Shown here piece after piece: positions 8,125 to 17,196 of a DNA stretch of 46,862 bases (positions are counted from its first letter, which is position 1; each line of letters opens with the position of its first letter). The notes beneath the pieces are model-generated. The model worked only from the letters and a program-made list of their open reading frames with translations, was not told the DNA's origin and did no database searches. The position numbers were made by a program, and so were the translations under genes. This DNA is from Acidimicrobiia bacterium (GTDB lineage: Bacteria > Actinomycetota > Acidimicrobiia > Spongiisociales > JAHEDJ01): assembly GCA_029210695.1 (NCBI GenBank), contig JARGFH010000005.1:1-46862 (forward strand), in the 5' to 3' direction.

Positions 8125-8895
8125 TCAGAAGCGGAAGTGTTTGATTGCTTCGCCTTGTGTGGCGATTTCCGTCATCGCTTCGATGCCTAGGTCGAGATGG
8201 ATGTCCGCCCAGTCGCGAGTGACGGCCGCGTCGCTCTTCTCCGTTTTGACGCCTTCGGGGCTGATCGGCACGTCCGAAACGAGGAGCAAGGCTCCCCGGG
8301 CGATCTCGTTGTGGTGGCCGACGATGAAAATCGTGGCCGTTTCCATATCGATGGCCAGCGCCGTCAAACCCTTCAAACGTTCGACGAAGGCTTCGTCGTG
8401 TTCCCAGACTCGACGATTGGATGTGTATACGACGCCGGTCCGGTAGTCGAGACCGCGGGCGACGATCTTCTCAGACACGAACTTGTGGAGTTTGAACGAC
8501 GGGAGAGCAGGCACCTCGGGAGGGAAGTAGTCGTTGCTCGTGCCCTCACCCCGAATGGCTGCAATCGGCAGAACGAAATGGCCGATCTCGGTTGACGCTT
8601 TGAGGCCACCGCACTTCCCCAGAAACAGGACGCCCTTCGGGTCGACGGCCACCAGGAGATCCATGATCGTCGCCGCGTTGGCGGTGCCGATTCCGAAATT
8701 GATGATCGTCAAGCCCTCGTCGTTGGTAGCAGCCTGCATGTAGTGGCCCTCGCCGCGGATGGGACAGCCGCACCTTTCGGCAAACCGCTCCAGGTAGTCG
8801 CTGAAGTTCGTGAGCAGGATGTAATCACCAAACTCCTCGATCTGCATTCCGGTGTAGCGGGGGAGCCAATTGCGGGTGATGTCGAGTTTGTCCAT
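8125..8895 (-). CDS. amn: AMP nucleosidase, short form
   Basis: This 256-residue enzyme of the PNP/UDP phosphorylase fold hydrolyses AMP to adenine and ribose 5-phosphate. The motifs of the short (about 260-residue) family are clear: NWLPRYTG near residue 10, FGDYILLTNF, INFGIGTANAATIMDLL, LFLGKCGGLK, IAAIRGEGTSNDYFPPEVPALP, SNRRVWEHDE, the catalytic IDMETATIF segment, and LLVSD. The C-terminus ends IKHFRF as in homologues. The ATG is 6 nt after a TAGCCT hexamer on the minus strand, so leaderless translation is likely. It stands alone between sufB and the GlsB-like pair. Confidence 0.93.
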   Translation of the reverse strand: MDKLDITRNWLPRYTGMQIEEFGDYILLTNFSDYLERFAERCGCPIRGEGHYMQAATNDEGLTIINFGIGTANAATIMDLLVAVDPKGVLFLGKCGGLKASTEIGHFVLPIAAIRGEGTSNDYFPPEVPALPSFKLHKFVSEKIVARGLDYRTGVVYTSNRRVWEHDEAFVERLKGLTALAIDMETATIFIVGHHNEIARGALLLVSDVPISPEGVKTEKSDAAVTRDWADIHLDLGIEAMTEIATQGEAIKHFRF

Positions 8896-8901
8896 GAGGC
8901 G

Positions 8902-8907
8902 AGGCTA
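8902..8907 (-). promoter_or_regulatory. -10-like hexamer of amn
   Basis: TAGCCT, 6 nt before the ATG at 8895 on the minus strand. Confidence 0.5.
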
Positions 8908-8947
8908 CCGCCTCACAGTTCAGAGTTCCGCGTTCTGGGCCCGGACG

Positions 8948-9208
8948 TTACGAACGGCCCCGGCCGCTGATCAGACCGAGGACCGCCACGAAGAGGGCGG
9001 CACCGATCACCGACCAGATAACCGGGAAGTCACGGATGGTCCACAACAACGGCAGATCGAGTTGTTGGGCGAGCCATCGACCGAGCAGCGCCCCCACAAA
9101 GCCGAGCGCCAGCGAAGGAAGGCAACCGAGACCTTTGCGTCCGGCCAGCGAGGCACCGACCGATCCGGCCAGCGAGGCGATGATGAGCAGGACAAGGAGT
9201 TCGAACAC
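8948..9208 (-). CDS. GlsB/YeaQ/YmgE-like small membrane protein
   Basis: This 86-residue protein has three hydrophobic segments rich in Gly and Ala, including LGFVGALLGRWLA and VIGAALFVAVLGLI. That is the pattern of the transglycosylase-associated GlsB/YeaQ family. Members are small envelope proteins often induced by stress; their biochemical role is not settled. The GTG start is 6 nt after a TAGCCT hexamer (9215-9220, minus strand). It lies downstream of a paralogue and of a sigma factor gene on the same strand. Confidence 0.8.
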   Translation of the reverse strand: MFELLVLLIIASLAGSVGASLAGRKGLGCLPSLALGFVGALLGRWLAQQLDLPLLWTIRDFPVIWSVIGAALFVAVLGLISGRGRS

Positions 9209-9214
9209 AAGAGG

Positions 9215-9220
9215 AGGCTA
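9215..9220 (-). promoter_or_regulatory. -10-like hexamer of first GlsB-like gene
   Basis: TAGCCT, 6 nt before the GTG at 9208 on the minus strand. Confidence 0.4.
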
Positions 9221-9251
9221 CCCATCTCGCCGCTGCCACGAACCCGTTCTG

Positions 9252-9518
9252 CTACTGGTTGGTGTAGCCGACCAGGAACGAGATGACCGCTCCACCGGCC
9301 AGCGCCCAGATAGCCGAGTAGTCACCGATGGCCAGGTAGCGGGGGACGCCTTCCAAAGCGGAAAGGATCACGGTGGTGACGAGCCCGCCGATGATTCCTA
9401 TCAGAATCGAGCCGGCCACCGTTGCCCGGCGACCGGACAACATGCCGCCGGCCAAACCTCCGAATCCGGCGATGCCGCCGACAATGAGCAGTGCGTTGAT
9501 GGTCGTGGTTTCAATCAC
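9252..9518 (-). CDS. GlsB/YeaQ-like small membrane protein
   Basis: This 88-residue protein has three hydrophobic helices (INALLIVGGIAGFGG, AGSILIGIIGGLVTTVIL, IWALAGGAVISFLVG). It is a paralogue in type of the gene at 8948. It begins 5 nt after the stop of the sigma factor gene on the same strand. It also has its own TACTGT hexamer 7 nt before its GTG, so it could be expressed both by read-through and separately. Confidence 0.75.
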   Translation of the reverse strand: MIETTTINALLIVGGIAGFGGLAGGMLSGRRATVAGSILIGIIGGLVTTVILSALEGVPRYLAIGDYSAIWALAGGAVISFLVGYTNQ

Positions 9519-9523
9519 GGCGC

Positions 9524-10456
<933 letters not shown>

Positions 10457-10566
10457 GTCGCTCAATTCCCCCTGACTCCATAAGAGCCCGCGCTCGCCAA
10501 CGTATCACCGGTGTGCGCCGCGCGCAATGGGGTTTCTTACCATATTCGATGTGACGGTCGACCCAG

Positions 10567-10572
10567 TACGCT
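10567..10572 (+). promoter_or_regulatory. -10-like hexamer of GH-like lipoprotein gene
   Basis: TACGCT, 6 nt before the ATG at 10579; no Shine-Dalgarno. Confidence 0.45.
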
Positions 10573-10578
10573 CCGGCC

Positions 10579-12096
10579 ATGATCAGGACGGTGTCCGCCT
10601 TGCTGCTCGTCGGATCGCTGGTGCTCGGTGGATGTGTCACATTGCAGCCAGAACCAGCCTCCACGACCTCTTCGCCGGCGACAATTACGACCACTACCAC
10701 GCCCCCGACGACGACCTCTGTGGCGGAGCAACCGGTCACCCGGCTCCGCGTCGTCGACCCCGCCGCCCGGCCCATTCCCGGGGCACGGGTTGGCGACCGG
10801 GGAACGACCGGCATCGACGGCTACCTCGAACTCGAGACGCCGGCCGGCGGATTCGCCGTGGCGGCCGACGGCTACCTGGCCCGCCTGGTGCCCGAATGGC
10901 TCCCCGGCGACATGGAGGTAGTGCTCGAACCGATCATCGTGGCTGGGGTGGCCCGCTCACCGGCCGGTGAGACGTTGGGCGGTGTGGCGGTGACCCTGGA
11001 CGATCGGGAGACGATCACCGATGAGTCCGGCCGGTTCGAGTTCATCGCCGCCCCGGCCGGGACGATCCGGCTGTATGCCCCCGGCCTAGCGCGGGCGGAG
11101 ATCGAATGGGCGGGCCACGACACCTGGGTCCCCGTGACCTTGGAGCGCCTCCTCGTCCGGGCGTTGCATGTGAGCGGATGGGCGATGGGCAGCCCCGACC
11201 GCAGGCAGCACCTCCTCGACCTGGCCACGGCAACCGAGATCAACGCGCTGGTGGTGGACCTCAAGGACGAGTCCGGGCGGGTCTTCTATCCGAGCACCGT
11301 TCCTCTGGCCGGGCGCCTGGGTGCAGTTGGAAACGAATACACCCTCGAGGAAGTGGTGAACACGGCGGCTGACCTTCACCTGTATTTGATCGGACGGATC
11401 GTCACGTTCCAGGATCCGATTGCAGGGAGGGCCGTCCCCGAAATGGCCGTGTGGGACACCACAGCCGGGGCACCGTTCGAGAGGAAGGGCCAGTACTTCC
11501 TCGATCCCACCGACCCCGACGCCAGGCAGTATGCCCTCGATCTGGCCGTCGAGGCGTGCGCGGCGGGGTTCGATGAGGTTCAGTTCGACTACGTGCGCTA
11601 TCCGGCCGGGTTTGACAGCTCGGCGGTGTTCGACGGGGGAGCGGACGCCCGGCAACGACCCATCGTCATTCGGGACTTCCTGGCCGAGGCTTCCGCGCTC
11701 CTGCACCCGGCCGGCTGCACGGTCGCCGCCGACATCTTCGGGTTCATCACCTCAACGAAGGGAGACGGCGGGATCGGGCAGCAACTCGAAGAACTCGCCG
11801 GCGTAGTCGATGTGCTGTCGCCGATGCTGTATCCGAGCCACTATTCGGAAGGGTGGTTCGGATTCGACGTTCCGAACGATCATCCCGGTCCGGTGGTGGC
11901 CCGCGGACTGGACGACGGGATCAACCGGCTCGATTCCCCTGTGATTCTGCGCCCGTGGATTCAGGACTTCTCATACGACGCGGAACAGGTGCGCGCCGAG
12001 ATCGAGGCGGCCGAGGAGCGAGGCCTGGGCTGGATGCTGTGGAACGCGGCCAGCCGGTTCACAGAGGATGCCCTCCTCCCGGCGACGGGCGAGTAG
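10579..12096 (+). CDS. Lipoprotein with DUF4015 glycoside-hydrolase-like domain
   Basis: This 505-residue exported protein has a lipobox (LVLGGC, Cys19) and a Thr-rich linker to about residue 55. It then has one or two carboxypeptidase-regulatory-like beta domains (GARVGDRGTTGIDGYLELETPAGG and a second similar repeat). From about residue 195 a TIM-barrel DUF4015 domain begins, with INALVVDLKDESGRVFYPS, LIGRIVTFQDP, DEVQFDYVRYP (probable catalytic or ligand acidic residues), ADIFGF and DVLSPMLYPSHY. DUF4015 is classed as a putative glycoside hydrolase; its substrate is unknown. Cell-surface polysaccharide is a guess from the location. Confidence 0.85.
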   Translation: MIRTVSALLLVGSLVLGGCVTLQPEPASTTSSPATITTTTTPPTTTSVAEQPVTRLRVVDPAARPIPGARVGDRGTTGIDGYLELETPAGGFAVAADGYLARLVPEWLPGDMEVVLEPIIVAGVARSPAGETLGGVAVTLDDRETITDESGRFEFIAAPAGTIRLYAPGLARAEIEWAGHDTWVPVTLERLLVRALHVSGWAMGSPDRRQHLLDLATATEINALVVDLKDESGRVFYPSTVPLAGRLGAVGNEYTLEEVVNTAADLHLYLIGRIVTFQDPIAGRAVPEMAVWDTTAGAPFERKGQYFLDPTDPDARQYALDLAVEACAAGFDEVQFDYVRYPAGFDSSAVFDGGADARQRPIVIRDFLAEASALLHPAGCTVAADIFGFITSTKGDGGIGQQLEELAGVVDVLSPMLYPSHYSEGWFGFDVPNDHPGPVVARGLDDGINRLDSPVILRPWIQDFSYDAEQVRAEIEAAEERGLGWMLWNAASRFTEDALLPATGE

Positions 12097-12149
12097 CGAA
12101 GCGGATTGGGCCGATCGCCGGAGGAGTAGCGCGCTGACGGGCGCCGGCC

Positions 12150-12977
12150 TCAGTACCCCAAACCCCGTGACGGTTTGGCCCGGAATGCGCTTGAAAGCGT
12201 GCCCCGTCCGAACGGACCGAGAGACTGCCCGTTGGCGGCGTAGTGGTAGAGGGCCGTCTGGAAGATGGCGTTGAGGGCGGCGAGCACCACGGACACCGCC
12301 ACCAGCCACAACACCCCGACCAGGATGGCGACGCCGAGGGCGATGCCACTGCCCGTCACCACACCCAGGACGATGAGCAGGATGGCCGGGATCGCCAGCA
12401 GGAAACCGAGAAGCCCGAAGCCGAACTGAGCGGCGACGTTTTCTCCCCAGGTCCGCTTGAACAGTTCGGCGGAACGCTTGACGGCGTCGCCGACGGTCAA
12501 TCCCTCGACAACGAAGATGGGGATCACCAGGAAGGTCACGAGCGTCCAGGCGAGCCCGGCGAGGCCTGCTGCGATCCGGCCCAGAATTCCGCCGCGTTGT
12601 TCGATGGTGCGCAGGATGATCGAGACGGTTGCCGAGATCAGCGCCCAGGGGAGGATCCGCCCGAGCAACCGGTTGGCGCCCGATAGTGCGCTGCCGATGG
12701 TCGGATCTTCACCTCGTAGGCGTTCGTCGGCGGCCGAAACCAGGGCGGTGTTGAAATAGATGGTCACGAAGGCGAGGGCCACATACATGACGAACATGAC
12801 CACGTAGCCGATCGCGCCGGGTTCCTCACCGATGAAGAACATGGGGACCACGAAGGTGGCGGCGACGATGGCGCTGGCGATGAACGACAGAACCGGTAAC
12901 GCCATGAGCTCCTTGTCGGCCTTGAGTACTTCCCAGGATTGCTTGGCAAGGTTGATCGTGCTGCTTATGCGTCCCAT
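12150..12977 (-). CDS. DUF6159-like multi-pass membrane protein
   Basis: This protein has 275 residues from the ATG at 12977. It opens with SSTINLAKQSWEVLKADKELMALPVLS, a cytoplasmic helix typical of DUF6159-type proteins. About six membrane helices follow (for example VATFVVPMFFIGEEPG, MFVMYVALAFVTIYF, ILVGVLWLVAVSVVL) and a short C-terminal tail. The function of the family is unknown. Twelve more in-frame residues are possible (start at 13013), but they would run into the divergent uracil-DNA glycosylase gene. Confidence 0.78.
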   Translation of the reverse strand: MGRISSTINLAKQSWEVLKADKELMALPVLSFIASAIVAATFVVPMFFIGEEPGAIGYVVMFVMYVALAFVTIYFNTALVSAADERLRGEDPTIGSALSGANRLLGRILPWALISATVSIILRTIEQRGGILGRIAAGLAGLAWTLVTFLVIPIFVVEGLTVGDAVKRSAELFKRTWGENVAAQFGFGLLGFLLAIPAILLIVLGVVTGSGIALGVAILVGVLWLVAVSVVLAALNAIFQTALYHYAANGQSLGPFGRGTLSSAFRAKPSRGLGY

Positions 12978-13032
12978 AGCGGTCCAGTATCGGCGCTTTG
13001 GGTCGTCGGTCAAAGCACCGACGCCTGCTGAC

Positions 13033-13038
13033 TACGCT
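13033..13038 (+). promoter_or_regulatory. -10-like hexamer of UDG gene
   Basis: TACGCT, 7 nt before the GTG at 13046. It favours this start over a TTG at 12998. Confidence 0.45.
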
Positions 13039-13045
13039 CGGCGGC

Positions 13046-13729
13046 GTGTCAGGTCTCGATGAGCTCAGTACCGGCGTCGCCGCTTGCCGGAAGTGCGCCC
13101 GGCTCGTCGAGTGGCGTGAGCGGGTCGCAGTCGAGAAACGGGCGGCCTTTCGGGATGAGGACTACTGGGGACGGCCGGTTCCCGGCTTTGGAGATCCGGG
13201 TGCCCGGCTGCTGGTGGTTGGTTTGGCGCCCGCCGCCCACGGGGCGAACCGCACGGGGCGGATGTTTACGGGGGATCGGTCCGGCGATTGGCTCTTCGCC
13301 GCGTTGCACCGGGCCGGGTTCGCCTCACAACCCGAGTCGGTATCGCGAGACGATGGTCTGGTCCTGATGGACGCCTTCGTAACGGCCATCGCCCGCTGCG
13401 CCCCTCCGGCCAACAAACCGACCGGCGAAGAACTGACCCTGTGCCGGCCGTGGCTGGAGGCGGAACTCGACCTCCTGGACCGGGTGCAGGTGGTGGTCCC
13501 GCTGGGCGGACTGGCCTTCAATCAGATGCTGCGGATCTACTCCGACAGGGGAGTGGCGGTGCCGAAACCCCGTCCGAAGTTCGGCCACGGGGTAGCCGTC
13601 GAACTGGGGCCCGGTGGTCCGGTCCTTCTGGCCAGCTATCACCCGAGCCAGCAAAACACTTTCACCGGCCGCCTCACCGAGCAGATGCTCGACGCGGTGT
13701 TCGAACGAGCAAGGAGCCTTCTGCACTAG
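13046..13729 (+). CDS. udgB: Uracil-DNA glycosylase, family 5 (UdgB)
   Basis: This 227-residue DNA repair enzyme removes uracil, and often other deaminated bases, from DNA. The N-terminal CRKC (Cys14, Cys17) and the later single Cys in ARCAPP and LCRPW give the four ligands of the Fe-S cluster. Family motifs are FRDEDYWGRPVPGFGDP, LLVVGLAPAAHGANRTGRMFTGDRSG and the C-terminal SYHPSQQNTFTG. Motif A lacks the usual Asp/Asn after GLAPA, as is normal for family 5. Its Fe-S cluster is a reasonable client of the SUF genes around it. Confidence 0.92.
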   Translation: MSGLDELSTGVAACRKCARLVEWRERVAVEKRAAFRDEDYWGRPVPGFGDPGARLLVVGLAPAAHGANRTGRMFTGDRSGDWLFAALHRAGFASQPESVSRDDGLVLMDAFVTAIARCAPPANKPTGEELTLCRPWLEAELDLLDRVQVVVPLGGLAFNQMLRIYSDRGVAVPKPRPKFGHGVAVELGPGGPVLLASYHPSQQNTFTGRLTEQMLDAVFERARSLLH

Positions 13730-13790
13730 GTCGCAGGGAGGAGGCGCGACCCCTGTCACCCATACCGAGAGCCTCCGGCAGTTAATTCGC

Positions 13791-13810
13791 CCTATCTCCG
13801 TAGTGCTAAT
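13791..13810 (+). promoter_or_regulatory. Putative SUF operator/promoter upstream of sufD
   Basis: CCTATC-TCCG-TAGTGCTAAT matches the motif upstream of sufB at 6485-6504 in 16 of 20 positions. Here it lies 36 nt before the preferred sufD start. The palindrome is less perfect than at sufB. Confidence 0.6.
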
Positions 13811-13846
13811 ACCATGACCTTACCGCGTTTCCAGGAGATCCTCACT

Positions 13847-15130
13847 GTGCGACCCCTCGACCACACAACCGTTGAACGTGCTGCTGAGACGGCGCCTTCG
13901 TGGCTGGCAGACCTCCGTCAGACCGGCTTCGACTACTTCGAGAAGCTCTCGATGCCGACCGGCGCCGAAGAGGAGTGGCGATACGTCGACCTCGATTTCC
14001 AGCTGACGGATTTTGGTCTGCCGGATGTTGCAGGGATGTCCCTCGCAGCCGACTCCGACCTCTCCAGCTTGACCGAATACGCCGGGATAGCCCGGATCGT
14101 CGACGGCTTCGTCGTCGACGCCTACTGCGACACGCCCGGAGTCACCGTCTCCAAACTCGCCGGCCAGATCGACGACGGCGACCCGGTTCTCCGGGATTCT
14201 CTCGGCCGGATGATCCCACCCGACCTCGACATCTTTGCTGCCGCTCACCGGGCCTTCGCCACCGACGGCCTCGTCCTACACGTCGGCCGCGGGGTGGTGG
14301 TCGAACAGCCGATCGTCGTCGACATGCAAGTGACCCAGGCGGAGTCCGTCTCGTTCCCGCATCTAAGCGTCGTGCTCGACACCAACGCCGAAGTCTCGGT
14401 GATCGTCATCATGCGCTCACCCGACGGGCAGCGCTCCGTCGTCGTTCCTCAACTCGAACTGGCGGTAGGTGATGGTGCCCGGCTGAAGCTCGTCACCTCG
14501 CAGCACTGGGGCGACGCCACGACAGCCATCGCCCAACAGCGGATGGTGCTGGGCCGCGACTCGACCGGACGCCTCGGCGAGGTCGGCCTCGGCGGCCAAC
14601 TCGGGCGGCTCGATCTCAATGTAGATCTCGTGGGTGATGGATCGAGTTCGGAACTCGTCGGCCTCTACTTCGGAGACGGCGAGCAAGTATTCGACTACCG
14701 GGTCGTGGTCAACCATCACGGCAAGAACACCCGCTCCGACGTGTTCCTCAAAGGCGCGGTCGAGGACCAGGCCGAGTCGGTGTTCTCGGGTCTGCTGAAG
14801 ATCTGGCCCGACGCCACCCGCACCTCCACGTTCGAGACGAACCGCAACCTGGTGCTCTCCGACGGAGCCAAGGCCCACTCGGTGCCCAACCTCGAAATCC
14901 TTTGTGATGACGTGATCTGTGGTCACGGCTCCTCCGTCGGCCCGCTCGAAGAAGAGCACATGTACTACCTGATGAGCAGGGGGCTGTCGCACGAGCGAGC
15001 CCAGCGCGTGCTGATTCGAGGGTTCTTCGACGAGATGATTCAGCGTCTTCCGGTCTCCGGTCTGGAGGAGCCCGTCCGGGCGGCGGTCACCGCCAAGTTC
15101 ATCACCGCCCAGCTGGAAGGCCGGCTGTGA
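13847..15130 (+). CDS. sufD: Fe-S cluster assembly protein SufD
   Basis: This protein has 427 residues from the GTG at 13847. It is the SufD subunit of SufBC2D. It has an N-terminal helical part with MPTGAEEEWRYVDLDFQL and a beta-helix core. The C-terminal signature follows: HHGKNTRSDVFLKGAVEDQAESVFSGLLKI, THFETNRNLVLSDGAKAHSVPNLEI-like text, [28 protein letters not shown] prefer the GTG because AGGAG precedes it with 9-nt spacing and the operator-like motif then falls in a normal promoter position. An ATG at 13814 adds 11 residues but lies only 3 nt after the motif. The stop overlaps the Rieske gene by 1 nt. Confidence 0.95.
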   Translation: MRPLDHTTVERAAETAPSWLADLRQTGFDYFEKLSMPTGAEEEWRYVDLDFQLTDFGLPDVAGMSLAADSDLSSLTEYAGIARIVDGFVVDAYCDTPGVTVSKLAGQIDDGDPVLRDSLGRMIPPDLDIFAAAHRAFATDGLVLHVGRGVVVEQPIVVDMQVTQAESVSFPHLSVVLDTNAEVSVIVIMRSPDGQRSVVVPQLELAVGDGARLKLVTSQHWGDATTAIAQQRMVLGRDSTGRLGEVGLGGQLGRLDLNVDLVGDGSSSELVGLYFGDGEQVFDYRVVVNHHGKNTRSDVFLKGAVEDQAESVFSGLLKIWPDATRTSTFETNRNLVLSDGAKAHSVPNLEILCDDVICGHGSSVGPLEEEHMYYLMSRGLSHERAQRVLIRGFFDEMIQRLPVSGLEEPVRAAVTAKFITAQLEGRL

Positions 15131-15450
15131 TGGACGAGTGGGTACGGATCGCCCAACTTGACCAACTGCCCGACGGGAGGGGAGTTCGGGTCGACGCCTT
15201 CGGGCACCGCATCGCCCTGTTCCGCCTGGGTGAGGCGGTCTACGCCCTCGCCGACCGGTGCAGCCATGCCGAGGCTTCGCTGTCTGAGGGTGAGGTATTC
15301 GAAGACGAGATCGAATGTCCACGACACGGGGCAACGTTCAACCTCGCCACGGGCGAGGCTCTCACCCTGCCGGCCACCAAACCGCAACAGAAGTACGACG
15401 TGAAGATCGCAGACGGCGACGTCTTTCTCGCCCTCCAGGAGGCATCGTGA
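15130..15450 (+). CDS. Rieske [2Fe-2S] ferredoxin of the SUF operon
   Basis: This 106-residue protein has both Rieske ligand motifs: Cys44-x-His46 in DRCSHAEASL and Cys63-x2-His66 in ECPRHGATF. It resembles the ferredoxin subunit of non-heme iron oxygenases. A gene of this kind between sufD and sufC is characteristic of actinobacterial SUF operons, so an electron-transfer role in cluster assembly is more likely than one in oxygenation. The start overlaps the sufD stop (TGATG) and its own stop overlaps the sufC start (GTGA). Confidence 0.92.
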   Translation: MDEWVRIAQLDQLPDGRGVRVDAFGHRIALFRLGEAVYALADRCSHAEASLSEGEVFEDEIECPRHGATFNLATGEALTLPATKPQQKYDVKIADGDVFLALQEAS

Positions 15451-16250
15451 GCAAGTTGGCCCTCGACATCAACAACCTGGCAGCCTCGGTGGGAGCCATC
15501 GAGATCCTCAAGGGAGTCGACCTGGAAGTCCCGTTCGGCGAGGTCCACGCCATCATGGGACCCAACGGTTCCGGAAAGTCGACCCTCTGCCATGTGCTGA
15601 CGGGTCGGGCGGACTACACCGTGTCCGGTGAGGCATCCATCGACGGCGAGTCGTTGCTCGACAAGTCGATCGAAGAGCGTTCCCGCATGGGACTGATGCA
15701 GGCATTCCAATATCCGATCGAGGTGCCCGGCGTCGGTCTCGCCGAGTTCATGCGAGAGGCCGGCGAGGAACGCGGCTGGTCCGCCGATCAGATCGAGGCG
15801 AAGATCGCAGAAGCCGGCGAACAGTACGACATGGACCGGTTCCTCAACCGTTCCGTCAACAACGACCTGTCCGGTGGCGAGAAGAAGCGGTCCGAGATCT
15901 TCCAGATGGCGGTGCTCGACCCCAAGGTGGCGGTGCTCGACGAGATCGACTCCGGCCTGGATATCGACGCGGTCCGGGAGGTTGCCGAAGGCATCGAACG
16001 GATGCGCGGGCCCGAGGTCGGCGTGCTGATGATCACCCACTACAGCCGGATTCTGCGATACGTGACCCCCGACCGGATTCACGTCATGATGAACGGCCGG
16101 ATCGTCGAGTCCGGTGGACCCGAACTGTCTGCTCGCCTCGAGGACGAAGGGTACGAGGGGATCCGGGATCGCCTGGGGATCGAAGCCCCGGCCGCCGGAG
16201 CGGCTGAGAAGCGCCCGTCCGACTTCTTCACCGACACACCGTTCGATTAG
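15447..16250 (+). CDS. sufC: SUF ATPase SufC
   Basis: This 267-residue ABC-type ATPase energises the SufBC2D scaffold. Motifs in order are Walker A GPNGSGKST (residues 38-46), Q-loop LMQAFQYPIEVPG, signature NNDLSGGEKKRSEI, Walker B VAVLDEIDSGLD, and H-loop MITHYSR. The GTG start is preceded by AGGAGG with 4-nt spacing and overlaps the Rieske stop. The C-terminal extension (after GIEAPAAGAAEKRP) ends SDFFTDTPFD. The frame is open further upstream, but that part has no family similarity. No sufS, sufU or sufT follows in this window. Confidence 0.97.
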   Translation: MSKLALDINNLAASVGAIEILKGVDLEVPFGEVHAIMGPNGSGKSTLCHVLTGRADYTVSGEASIDGESLLDKSIEERSRMGLMQAFQYPIEVPGVGLAEFMREAGEERGWSADQIEAKIAEAGEQYDMDRFLNRSVNNDLSGGEKKRSEIFQMAVLDPKVAVLDEIDSGLDIDAVREVAEGIERMRGPEVGVLMITHYSRILRYVTPDRIHVMMNGRIVESGGPELSARLEDEGYEGIRDRLGIEAPAAGAAEKRPSDFFTDTPFD

Positions 16251-16252
16251 TC

Positions 16253-16384
16253 GCGGGTCGCGGGTCGCGGGTCCTGGGGTTGCGGGTCCTGGGGTTGCGG
16301 GAAACCGGGCGCCCCAATGGCGTCTTCCACCAGCGCAAGCTGGGGGAGGTGGCCTGCCGCGGTTGCGGCAGGGCGGAGGGGGCC
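16253..16384 (+). repeat. Heptanucleotide repeat and inverted class C repeat
   Basis: Directly after the sufC stop come three TCGCGGG units, then a 14-nt period CTGGGGTTGCGGGTC. A class C element in reverse orientation follows (CTTCCACCAGCG...GGCGGAGGGGGCC, about 16330-16384). Confidence 0.7.
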
Positions 16385-16398
16385 GTCCTCGATTTCTC

Positions 16399-16404
16399 TA
16401 GTCT
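16399..16404 (+). promoter_or_regulatory. -10-like hexamer of alpha/beta hydrolase gene
   Basis: TAGTCT, 6 nt before the GTG at 16411. Confidence 0.45.
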
Positions 16405-16410
16405 GCGGTC

Positions 16411-17148
16411 GTGCCTCCGCTGAAACTTTCTTTGCGCACCTGGGGCTCCGGCCCCAAGCAAGCGCTGCTCATTCACGGGATGTCCTCGAACGCGGCCGGG
16501 TGGTGGCGGGTCGGGCCGGCGCTGGCCGAACGGGGCTACACGGTGACAACCCCCGACCTCCGCGGCCATGGGCGCAGTCCCGCCGACGCCGACTATTCGC
16601 TCGCCGCCTATACGGCAGACATCCTGGAACTCGGCGACCGGTGGGATCTCATCCTCGGGCATTCACTCGGTGGCGCGGTTGCCGTGTGTGCACTCATAGC
16701 TCGACCCGACCTGGCGCCGGCCCTGGTCCTGGAAGACCCGGCCGTCGCCATCCCGGATCCCGACCTCGCCATCCGTGACCTGCTCGCTTCGTATGTGCCT
16801 CCGATTTCCCCTGAAGAAGTGGGGAGACGCAATCCGACCTGGCACCAGGAGGACTGCCGGATCAAGGCGGCGGCGGTCATTGAGTCGAGGCCCGTCATGG
16901 TCGAGGAGACGATCCGCCAGAACACCCCCTGGAATCTGGTCGAGCAGGTGGCTGCCCTGCCGGTCCCGACTCTGCTGCTCGGTGCCGACATCGAACCGGT
17001 GGTACCGGCCGGATTCGGCAACGATCTGGCTGCAATGAGTCCCAACCTGCGGTTCGAGCACATCCCGGGCAGCTCGCATTCGATGCACCGTGACGAGTTC
17101 GAGGTGTTTCTCAACCGGGTGGGGGCGTTCCTCGATCAGCAGGCGTAG
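16411..17148 (+). CDS. Alpha/beta hydrolase
   Basis: This 245-residue single-domain alpha/beta hydrolase has the oxyanion-hole segment LLIHGMSSNAAGWW near residue 20, PDLRGHGRS, and the nucleophile elbow GHSLGG. The late acid region is in LLGADIEPVV, and the catalytic His lies in PGSSHSMHRDE. There is no signal peptide. The fold gives an esterase, lipase or epoxide-hydrolase type of chemistry; the substrate is unknown. GTG start, leaderless context. Confidence 0.9.
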   Translation: MPPLKLSLRTWGSGPKQALLIHGMSSNAAGWWRVGPALAERGYTVTTPDLRGHGRSPADADYSLAAYTADILELGDRWDLILGHSLGGAVAVCALIARPDLAPALVLEDPAVAIPDPDLAIRDLLASYVPPISPEEVGRRNPTWHQEDCRIKAAAVIESRPVMVEETIRQNTPWNLVEQVAALPVPTLLLGADIEPVVPAGFGNDLAAMSPNLRFEHIPGSSHSMHRDEFEVFLNRVGAFLDQQA

Positions 17149-17184
17149 CCACCGTCGAGGCGAGGTTCTGGGGGCGATCCGGCC

Positions 17185-17190
17185 TAGCAT
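17185..17190 (+). promoter_or_regulatory. -10-like hexamer of M42 peptidase gene
   Basis: TAGCAT, 6 nt before the ATG at 17197. Confidence 0.45.
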
Positions 17191-17196
17191 CGCCCC